NCBI GenBank assembly: GCA_038318455.1
Contig: JBBQCF010000045.1
Coordinates: forward strand, 1 to 7,347
Source: UBA12068 sp038318455
GTDB taxonomy: Bacteria > Patescibacteriota > Minisyncoccia > Moranbacterales > GWC2-37-73
Length of the DNA stretch: 7,347 nucleotides
Reading direction: 5' to 3'
In this document: in pieces, positions 1 to 5,449 of the stretch
Position numbering within the stretch: the stretch's first letter is position 1
Layout: the number at the start of each line of letters is the position of its first letter
Position numbers and translations under genes: made by a program
The notes under the pieces: model-generated
What the model was told of the DNA's origin: nothing
The model's database searches: none
Seen by the model: the letters and a program-made list of their open reading frames with translations, nothing else

Positions 1-14
1 TATTCTGTTTCAAG

Positions 15-43
15 TTTTCTTATCAGGTACCACATACTACAAT
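15..43 (+). promoter_or_regulatory. Weak candidate promoter for tsaD
   Basis: A TACAAT hexamer at 38-43 differs by one base from the consensus -10 box. Seventeen bases upstream lies TTTTCT (15-20), which matches only half of a -35 box. Transcription would start near position 50, leaving a leader of a few bases before the ATG at 56. The upstream gene is outside the window, so read-through is equally possible. Confidence 0.22.
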
Positions 44-55
44 AATACCATATTT

Positions 56-1309
56 ATGTCAAATACGCTTATCTTATCCATTGAAACGTCTTGTGATGAA
101 ACAGCCATCGCTATTTTGTCGAGCTCAAAAAATGGCATCGAAATTCTCACCAATCAGGTCTCATCTCAAGTGAAATTGCATGCCAAATGGGGCGGAGTTG
201 TGCCAAATTTGGCAGCTAGAGAACACCTCAAAAACTTCCCTAGACTGCTTGAGATGGCCCTAGAAGAGGCCAAAATTTTGCCAAGCCAGTTGGACGCAAT
301 CGCACTAACAAACGGTCCTGGACTCATCCCTGCGCTCCTAGTTGGAACCAACTATGCCAAAACCCTGTCCTATCTCTGGGAAAAGCCTCTTATCGGCATT
401 CATCATATTGAGGGACATATCTACGCCAATTTTATATCACATAACATGGAGCATGGAACATGGAACAAAAATGCAAAATGCAAAAAAATAAATAAAAAAA
501 CTAACTCCTTAATTGGAAATTCACTAAACATAAAATTCCCAATTTTGTGTTTAGTGGTCTCTGGTGGTCACACACAACTGGTATATATGAAAGATCATTT
601 ACAATATGAAATTATTGGACAAACTTTGGATGATGCTGTTGGTGAAGCTTTTGACAAAGTCGCACGCATCTTAGGAATTGGCTATCCAGGTGGTCCAATG
701 ATTGCAAAATGGGCAACAAAATTTCAAAAATCAAATTATAAACAAAATACAAACGATGACCGATTACTAATGACCGATGACAAAAACTCTCCGCAAAAAA
801 CTTACGGCATCAAATTTCCACGCCCCATGTTGAATAAATCCAACTTCAACTTCTCATTTTCAGGCCTGAAAACTGCAGTGCTTTATGAAACCAAAAAATT
901 TGCTATGGATTTCCCAGGAGGTTCAACCTCCATTAAGGAGGTTGAACCTCCACGAACTTTTTCCAAAAAATATATTGCTGAAGTTTGCCATGAATTTCAA
1001 CAAGCCTGTGTTGACGTGCTGATTTCCAAAACACTCAAAGCTGCGGATATTTATAAGCCAAAAACTATCATGCTCGCTGGCGGCGTCAGTGCCAACAAAG
1101 AACTGCGAGAACAACTAGGCAATTCCATCAAGAAAAATCTTCCCAAAACTTTTTATAGCATTCCAGACTTATCTTTTACTGGCGACAATGCTGCTATGAT
1201 TGGAGCGGCTGCCGCTTTCCGCTGGCAGAAAATGACTGATGTGCAAAAGAAAAAAAGCAAAAAAAATTGGAGCACAATCCAAGCCAATGCGAATTTGAAG
1301 ATGAAATAG
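56..1309 (+). CDS. tsaD: tRNA N6-adenosine threonylcarbamoyltransferase TsaD (Kae1/Gcp family) with three in-frame insertions
   Basis: TsaD transfers the threonylcarbamoyl group from threonylcarbamoyl-AMP to A37 of tRNAs reading ANN codons, working in the cytosol with TsaB and TsaE. Seen in the 417-residue product are the N-terminal SIETSCDETA motif (residues 8-17), the metal-binding HIEGH (H117 and H121), SGGHT (169-173), GEAFDK (196-201), AGGVSAN (341-347) and TGDNAAM with the metal-binding aspartate D377. No key residue is missing, so the enzyme should be active. The E. coli protein, from memory, has about 337 residues. The excess of about 80 maps to three stretches between conserved blocks: roughly residues 128-160, 222-251 and 282-302. 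Each contains repeat-like DNA, described separately. The ATG at 56 puts the first motif at the usual distance from the N terminus; there is no Shine-Dalgarno sequence before it. Confidence 0.96.
   Translation: MSNTLILSIETSCDETAIAILSSSKNGIEILTNQVSSQVKLHAKWGGVVPNLAAREHLKNFPRLLEMALEEAKILPSQLDAIALTNGPGLIPALLVGTNYAKTLSYLWEKPLIGIHHIEGHIYANFISHNMEHGTWNKNAKCKKINKKTNSLIGNSLNIKFPILCLVVSGGHTQLVYMKDHLQYEIIGQTLDDAVGEAFDKVARILGIGYPGGPMIAKWATKFQKSNYKQNTNDDRLLMTDDKNSPQKTYGIKFPRPMLNKSNFNFSFSGLKTAVLYETKKFAMDFPGGSTSIKEVEPPRTFSKKYIAEVCHEFQQACVDVLISKTLKAADIYKPKTIMLAGGVSANKELREQLGNSIKKNLPKTFYSIPDLSFTGDNAAMIGAAAAFRWQKMTDVQKKKSKKNWSTIQANANLKMK
444..484 (+). repeat. 7-bp tandem repeats inside tsaD (insertion 1)
   Basis: Three heptads, ACATGGA (444-450), GCATGGA (451-457) and ACATGGA (458-464), are followed by two copies of ATGCAAA (471-477 and 478-484). 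They encode residues about 130-143 of TsaD, in a lysine- and asparagine-rich stretch between the HIEGH and SGGHT motifs. Other bacterial TsaD proteins, as I remember them, have only a short loop there. The ACATGGA-type block is exactly 21 bases, so it keeps the reading frame. Confidence 0.8.
755..781 (+). repeat. 7-bp tandem repeats inside tsaD (insertion 2)
   Basis: The stretch consists of heptad units GATGACC (755-761), GATTACT (762-768), AATGACC (769-775) and a partial GATGAC (776-781). They encode residues 234-242 of TsaD, within an insertion between YPGGPM and FPRPM. The units are variants of the two heptads found in the tsaD-valS gap, GATTACT and GATGACT (the latter being the complement of the GTCATCA array). 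Confidence 0.8.
917..951 (+). repeat. 35-bp perfect inverted repeat inside tsaD (insertion 3)
   Basis: Two 15-base arms, GGAGGTTCAACCTCC (917-931) and GGAGGTTGAACCTCC (937-951), are exact reverse complements separated by ATTAA. Each arm is also nearly self-complementary (GGAGGTT/AACCTCC around one base). Read in frame, it encodes residues 288-298 of TsaD plus the first two bases of codon 299, in an insertion between the SFSGLKT motif and the following helix. The right arm together with the loop contains TAAGGAGGT (934-942), a full complement of the 16S rRNA 3' end. Confidence 0.93.
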
Positions 1310-1341
1310 ATGTTTAATCTTATTTCTCTTGTGTTAAAGCA

Positions 1342-1378
1342 TTTAAATTGTTAGAATTATATCGTAAAATACTATTAT
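1342..1378 (+). promoter_or_regulatory. Candidate promoter region for valS
   Basis: TTTAAA (1342-1347) stands 17 bases before TAAAAT (1365-1370), matching four of six and five of six consensus bases. An alternative pair, TTGTTA (1348-1353) and TATTAT (1373-1378), has a 19-base spacer. Either would place the heptad arrays in the 5' leader of the valS message. In so AT-rich a gap such matches occur easily by chance. Confidence 0.25.
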
Positions 1379-1381
1379 TTT

Positions 1382-1401
1382 GTCATCAGTCATCAGTCAT
1401 C
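1382..1401 (+). repeat. GTCATCA heptad array, 2.9 copies
   Basis: GTCATCA occurs at 1382-1388 and 1389-1395, followed by the partial GTCATC (1396-1401). On the opposite strand the unit reads GATGACT, one base away from the GATTACT unit of the array that follows, so the two arrays form an imperfect inverted repeat. The perfect 8-bp palindrome CAATATTG (1402-1409) comes directly after. Confidence 0.9.
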
Positions 1402-1422
1402 CAATATTGATTAGTATCGTGT

Positions 1423-1458
1423 TGATTACTGTTTGCTGATTACTGATTACTGACTAAT
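1423..1458 (+). repeat. TGATTAC heptad array running into the valS start codon
   Basis: Units are TGATTAC (1423-1429), the degenerate TGTTTGC (1430-1436), TGATTAC (1437-1443) and TGATTAC (1444-1450), followed by a decayed unit whose end overlaps the ATG at 1457. A single diverged unit, GATTAGT, lies upstream at 1409-1415. The array fills the place where a ribosome binding site would normally be. Confidence 0.88.
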
Positions 1459-4105
1459 GAAAGAACTTCCAAAAACATACGAACCGCAAAAATTTGAAGA
1501 TGAAATTTATCGCCAGTGGGAGGATGGTGGTTTTTTCAACCCAGATAATTCTACTTCAATGGAAACTTACTGCAATATTTTGCCACCACCAAATGCTAAT
1601 GGTGAGCTTCATGTTGGTCATGCTAGCGGATACACCGTCATGGATATTTTCGGACGCTACAATCGCATGAATGGCAAAAAAACTTTATTGCTTCCCGGCA
1701 AAGACCATGCGGGAATTCAGACACAAGTTGTTTTTGAAAAAAAATTGACAGCCGAGACTGGCAAAACTAGATATGACTTTGGTCGCGAAGATTTTTACAA
1801 GAAAACTTACGATTTTTGCATGGATCGTTCAGGATATATGCGCAGTCAAGAAAAAAAGATTGGAATTTCTGCAGATTGGTCTCGCGAAAGATTCACGCTT
1901 GATCCAACTGTGCTCAAAACTGCACTGGAAACATTTGTGAAAATGGAAAAAGATGGCTTGATTTATAAGGGAAAAAGAATTATCAACTGGTGTCCACGTT
2001 GCGCCACTGCACTTTCTGACGTGGAAGTTTTGCACAAAGAAACTCCCGGAAAATTATATTTCATCAAATACCCCTTGGAAAATGAAGGGTCCTCCCAAGG
2101 CGGATCGCAAGCGAAATTCATCACCGTAGCAACCACTCGCCCAGAAACAATGCTTGGTGACACTGGTGTGGCAGTGAATCCAGCTGACAAAAGATTTTCA
2201 AATTTAGTTGGAAAGAATATTATTTTGCCTTTGCAAAACACTATCATTCCAATCATTGCTGACAAACGCATTGACCAAACTTTTGGAACAGGCGCGGTGA
2301 AAATAACTCCCGCACATGATCCACTCGATTGGGAAATTGGCAAAGATCACAACCTTGGAGAAATTCAAATAATCGACGAAAAAGCACTTATAACTGAACT
2401 TGGTGGGAAATATGCAGGAATGACAACACATGAAGCTCGCGAGCAAATCATTGTTGATCTTGAAAAATTAAACTTGCTCGAAAAAATCGAAGAAATGGGA
2501 CACAATGTTTCCATTTGCGAACGCTGCAAAACAACCATTGAACCACTAACCTCCAATCAATGGTTTATCAATGTTGATGCTGAAAAATTTTCCCTAAAAA
2601 AGAAAGCTATTGAAGCTATCAAAAATTCTGAAATTGAAATTTTTCCTAATAATTTTCAAAAGGTGCTAATTGATTGGTTTGATAACATGCGCGATTGGTG
2701 CATCTCTCGTCAAATCTGGTGGGGACCACAATTCCCTGTTTGGCAATGCGACAATTGCGGGCAAGAAAAATATATTGTCTCACTGGAAAAACCAAAAAAT
2801 TGCCCTCACTGCCATGGGGAAAAATTAACTCAAGATGAAAATACTTTTGACACTTGGTTTACTTCTGGGCAATGGGCCTATACGACTTTGGAATCTCGCG
2901 AAGGTGATGAAATTTTTTATCCTTCTGATATGATGATTATGGGACGCGACCTGCTTTTCTTTTGGGCTTCACGCATGATCATGATGAGCCTATATACCAC
3001 CAAGCAAGTTCCCTTCAAAAACTTATTCTTCACTGGACTCGTGCGAGATAAAGAAGGTCATAAATTTTCCAAATCCAAAGGAAATGGAATTGACCCACTC
3101 GAAACGATTGAAAAATTTGGCGCTGATGCACTGCGTATGAGCCTCTTGATGGATAGCGCTCCAGGACAAGACTCCCGTCTTTATGAAGAAAAAATTGAAA
3201 CATTTAGAAATTTTGCCAACAAACTTTGGAACATTTCAAAATATTGTCTTTCGCAAGAAAACTTCAAATTGATTGAGGAGCTTACAACTAATGACATTAA
3301 AACTCCTGCTGACAAATGGATTGTCAAAAAACTTAACGACACAATTTTTGAAATAACCAAATTAATCGAAGCCAAGCAAATTGCGCTCGCAGCTGATATT
3401 CTCAAAACATTTACTTGGAATGATTTTGCTGATTGGTATTTAGAGGTAAATAAAATTGAAAAAAATCAAGCAGTGCTTGGATTTGTTTTGGATAAAATCA
3501 TTCGCCTCTGGCATCCCTTTATGCCCTTTATCACTGAACATATTTGGAGCCTAACCAAGCAAGAAAAAATGCTGATAATTTCTGCTTGGCCAAAAGCAAA
3601 CTTGTCGTTACAGAAAGATTCAGACACGCAAGCTTTTGAAACGATTCAAAATATAATCACCACCATCAGAAACGTGCGCACAGAAAACAAAATAGAGCTT
3701 GGCAAAAAAATATCGATCATACTAAACTGTCCAGATGAAAAAATTCTTCAAGCATTTAAGTCTGAATTTCAAGAAGATATCATCAAGCGCCTGAAGACAG
3801 GCGTTGAGACGATTGAGTATAATGCACCCGAAAAAACCTTGGAAAATTATACCAAGAGAATAATTGGAACAGTGAACATTTTTATCAATCTTGAAAATGC
3901 GATTGACAACGAAAAAGAAAAAGCTCGCATTGAAAAAGAAATTGTCAATATTGAAAATTTCGTAGCTGGTCAAAAGGCGCGACTATCAAACAAAGATTTT
4001 GTTTCCAAGGCGCCAGCGCAAGTTATTTCTCAACAACAAGAAACTCTTGCAAAAAAAGAAGTTGAACTTTCGCAGCTCAAAAAACAAATAGAAACTCTTG
4101 GCTAA
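1457..4105 (+). CDS. valS: Valine--tRNA ligase (ValRS)
   Basis: This cytosolic class Ia synthetase charges tRNA-Val with valine and edits mischarged threonine. The 882-residue product has the normal family length. It shows the HIGH motif as HVGH (52-55) within PPPNANGELHVGHA and the KMSKS motif as KFSKS (536-540). Its CP1 editing region contains TTRPETMLGD (226-235) and TPAHD (284-288). Also visible are DWCISRQIWWG (413-423) and RDLLFFW (497-503). Cysteine pairs CPRC (179-182), CERC (354-357), CDNC (431-434) and CPHC (449-452) suggest zinc binding. The C terminus is the charged coiled-coil arm with LSNKDFVSKAP (843-853), typical of ValRS and absent from IleRS. The ATG at 1457 gives a normal N terminus, although no Shine-Dalgarno sequence precedes it. 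A small hairpin-forming repeat lies in frame near residue 211. Confidence 0.97.
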   Translation: MKELPKTYEPQKFEDEIYRQWEDGGFFNPDNSTSMETYCNILPPPNANGELHVGHASGYTVMDIFGRYNRMNGKKTLLLPGKDHAGIQTQVVFEKKLTAETGKTRYDFGREDFYKKTYDFCMDRSGYMRSQEKKIGISADWSRERFTLDPTVLKTALETFVKMEKDGLIYKGKRIINWCPRCATALSDVEVLHKETPGKLYFIKYPLENEGSSQGGSQAKFITVATTRPETMLGDTGVAVNPADKRFSNLVGKNIILPLQNTIIPIIADKRIDQTFGTGAVKITPAHDPLDWEIGKDHNLGEIQIIDEKALITELGGKYAGMTTHEAREQIIVDLEKLNLLEKIEEMGHNVSICERCKTTIEPLTSNQWFINVDAEKFSLKKKAIEAIKNSEIEIFPNNFQKVLIDWFDNMRDWCISRQIWWGPQFPVWQCDNCGQEKYIVSLEKPKNCPHCHGEKLTQDENTFDTWFTSGQWAYTTLESREGDEIFYPSDMMIMGRDLLFFWASRMIMMSLYTTKQVPFKNLFFTGLVRDKEGHKFSKSKGNGIDPLETIEKFGADALRMSLLMDSAPGQDSRLYEEKIETFRNFANKLWNISKYCLSQENFKLIEELTTNDIKTPADKWIVKKLNDTIFEITKLIEAKQIALAADILKTFTWNDFADWYLEVNKIEKNQAVLGFVLDKIIRLWHPFMPFITEHIWSLTKQEKMLIISAWPKANLSLQKDSDTQAFETIQNIITTIRNVRTENKIELGKKISIILNCPDEKILQAFKSEFQEDIIKRLKTGVETIEYNAPEKTLENYTKRIIGTVNIFINLENAIDNEKEKARIEKEIVNIENFVAGQKARLSNKDFVSKAPAQVISQQQETLAKKEVELSQLKKQIETLG
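2087..2107 (+). repeat. Imperfect GC-rich hairpin inside valS
   Basis: GGTCCTCC (2088-2095) can pair with GGCGGATC (2099-2106) across the loop CAA, giving six Watson-Crick pairs, one G-U pair and one mismatch. It encodes GSSQGGS (residues 211-217), just before the editing-domain strand that leads to TTRPET, where ValRS loops vary in length. It is GC-rich against an AT-rich gene and resembles the in-frame palindrome in tsaD in style, though not in sequence. Confidence 0.55.
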
Positions 4106-4118
4106 GAAAACAAATAGT

Positions 4119-4697
4119 ATGCGTCAAATGGAATCATTTTTTTGGGGAATCATTGCAGCTCTTGGAGCTCTTGTTATTGAATTAATAGCTTTTATTTATT
4201 TTTCTATTTTTTCTTTTCATCAGGCAGATATTTCCTTTTCCGCACTATTTATAATTCCAAAGTTTATTATCCTTGGCGTTTTCATCGAAGAATCCTTTAA
4301 ATATATAATTATCTCAAAGTGCGTTGAACGAATGTCGCTAGGTCGCTCCTATATAATAAATTCACTTTTTGTTGGACTAGGTTTTTTTCTCACTGAAATA
4401 GGTTTAGCCTCAACAACAGGTGTACTTCCAAGGGCAAATATTTTAACCGAAGTAGCCATAATTCACATTGGAACGGCCGGCCTTATTGGATATATTATTG
4501 CAACCAAAAATCCAAAAAGGTTATGGGTTTTTCTTTATACTTTAATATGGGCAAGTTTTTTTCATGGAAGTTATAACTTCCTAATCACGAACAGGACAAG
4601 TACTATAAATTATGTAATCTTTGCGCTACTTGGAATGCTACTATTAATAAATATCCTTAACATAATACGAATCAACAAGAAGCTTGCGCAAGACTAA
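4119..4697 (+). CDS. PrsW-like polytopic membrane protein, putative intramembrane metalloprotease
   Basis: The product has 192 residues and is almost entirely hydrophobic, with about six to seven likely membrane segments. It shows motifs of the PrsW family (related to CPBP/Abi proteases): EESFK (residues 57-61), GLGFFLTE (86-93) with a conserved-type glutamate, H116 in the segment HIGTAG, and HGSYN (149-153). These glutamates and histidines are the expected metal ligands and catalytic residues. PrsW in Bacillus cleaves an anti-sigma factor; no sigma or anti-sigma gene is visible here, so the substrate is unknown. I chose the ATG 13 bases after valS. A TTG at 4098 would add seven residues (199 in total) and overlap valS by 8 bases. 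The close spacing suggests co-transcription with valS. Confidence 0.72.
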   Translation: MRQMESFFWGIIAALGALVIELIAFIYFSIFSFHQADISFSALFIIPKFIILGVFIEESFKYIIISKCVERMSLGRSYIINSLFVGLGFFLTEIGLASTTGVLPRANILTEVAIIHIGTAGLIGYIIATKNPKRLWVFLYTLIWASFFHGSYNFLITNRTSTINYVIFALLGMLLLINILNIIRINKKLAQD

Positions 4698-4712
4698 GAA
4701 TCATCATATAAT
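4684..4712 (+). promoter_or_regulatory. Candidate promoter for hsp20
   Basis: TTGCGC (4684-4689) lies 17 bases before a perfect TATAAT (4707-4712), at the very end of the preceding gene. Transcription would start near 4719 and give a leader of about 115 bases. A second perfect TATAAT at 4826-4831, with TTGTAA 16 bases upstream (4804-4809), would start transcription at or just past the ATG, which fits the annotated start less well. Confidence 0.4.
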
Positions 4713-4720
4713 ATTTATAT

Positions 4721-4771
4721 AAAGGTAGTTAACCTTTTACTCTCTATATTTACTTAAAAATCAAAAGTAAA
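4721..4771 (+). other. Two AT-rich stem-loops in the hsp20 leader
   Basis: AAAGGT (4721-4726) pairs with ACCTTT (4732-4737) around a 5-base loop. TTTACTT (4749-4755) pairs with AAGTAAA (4765-4771) around a 9-base loop. Neither is followed by a long T run, so the first could at best be a weak terminator for the preceding gene. Further on, TTAATTGT occurs twice (4776-4783 and 4800-4807). No HrcA-type CIRCE operator is visible. Confidence 0.35.
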
Positions 4772-4834
4772 AAACTTAATTGTTAAAAAGGCGTAATCAT
4801 TAATTGTAAAGATTAATGAGTTACATATAATTCC

Positions 4835-5344
4835 ATGTTGAAAACGAAAAAATCTTTTTTTGAGCGCGTAACTGGAGCAACTTCAATTGAACCAGTTGAG
4901 CGACGAGAACCATCTATGCCAATTTATGCTGAAGAAGATGAGACTGAAATGATCATGCGAGCAGAGCCGCAGCGCAACATTTTCGTAGAGGAAGAAAACT
5001 TTTCTAGCGATGCAGAGGGTCAACTCACCATTGATGTATATCAAACTGATGGTGAAATTGTTATCAAATCAACTATTGCAGGTGTAAAACCTGAAGACTT
5101 GGATGTCTCCATTAACAATGACATGGTTACAATTAAGGGCGAAAGAAAAAACGAAGAAGCTGTAGATGGTGAAAATTATTATTATCAAGAATGCTACTGG
5201 GGACATTTTTCACGTTCAGTTGTGCTCCCTGTTGATATTATTTCCGATAAAGCAGAAGCTGCACTTAAAAATGGTATTCTAACGATCAGACTTCCTAAGG
5301 CAGATACTACAAAAATTAAGCGTATCCAAGTTAGAGGTTTCTAA
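4835..5344 (+). CDS. Hsp20 / alpha-crystallin family small heat-shock protein
   Basis: Small heat-shock proteins are ATP-independent holdases that bind unfolding proteins in the cytosol and pass them to the Hsp70 system. The 169-residue product has a charged, probably disordered N-terminal part (residues 1-60). An alpha-crystallin domain follows at about 61-155, with the diagnostic GHFSRSVVLP (123-132) and AALKNGILTIRLPK (142-155). The C-terminal IQV (164-166) fits the I-x-I/V motif that drives oligomer assembly. The length is normal. The N terminus beginning MLKTKKSFFERVTG supports the ATG at 4835, despite the lack of a Shine-Dalgarno sequence. It appears to be a single-gene unit: a candidate promoter lies upstream and an intrinsic terminator downstream. 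Confidence 0.94.
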   Translation: MLKTKKSFFERVTGATSIEPVERREPSMPIYAEEDETEMIMRAEPQRNIFVEEENFSSDAEGQLTIDVYQTDGEIVIKSTIAGVKPEDLDVSINNDMVTIKGERKNEEAVDGENYYYQECYWGHFSRSVVLPVDIISDKAEAALKNGILTIRLPKADTTKIKRIQVRGF

Positions 5345-5367
5345 TTTGCTTTCAATTATATGCGTGG

Positions 5368-5400
5368 AAAAACAAGAGACTTTTTGTCTTTTGTTTTTTT
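5368..5400 (+). terminator. Intrinsic terminator after hsp20
   Basis: The stretch 5368-5380, ending in ACAAGAGAC, pairs with 5386-5398, beginning GTCTTTTGT. This makes a 13-bp stem with one G-U pair around a TTTTT loop. The 3' arm ends in a run of seven T (5394-5400). It lies 24 bases after the hsp20 stop codon. Confidence 0.85.
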
Positions 5401-5414
5401 GTAACTATTGGGTA

Positions 5415-5443
5415 TTGTAGTAATTAGCAAATTAAAGTATGCT
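5415..5443 (+). promoter_or_regulatory. Weak candidate promoter for the VanW gene
   Basis: TTGTAG (5415-5420) stands 17 bases before TATGCT (5438-5443). If used, transcription would start at about 5450, the chosen ATG, giving a leaderless message. The strong terminator just upstream makes a promoter in this interval likely, but these hexamers are poor matches. Confidence 0.27.
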
Positions 5444-5449
5444 AAATCT

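Noticed and set aside
1310..1456. T-box leader regulating valS
   Set aside because: No T-box consensus, no specifier-loop architecture and no terminator hairpin with a T run before the valS start.
1382..1458. CRISPR-like array
   Set aside because: Units are 7 bp and contiguous; there are no 25-40 bp repeats separated by unique spacers and no cas genes.
1963..2343. 126-residue minus-strand open frame opposite valS
   Set aside because: It lies wholly antisense to the conserved ValRS catalytic and editing region and has no recognisable motif. The other short minus-strand frames opposite tsaD, valS and the VanW gene are rejected for the same reason.
4698..4834. RNA thermometer (fourU or ROSE) in the hsp20 leader
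   Set aside because: There is no Shine-Dalgarno sequence to sequester and no UUUU or UYGCU element pairing with one; only generic AT-rich hairpins are seen.
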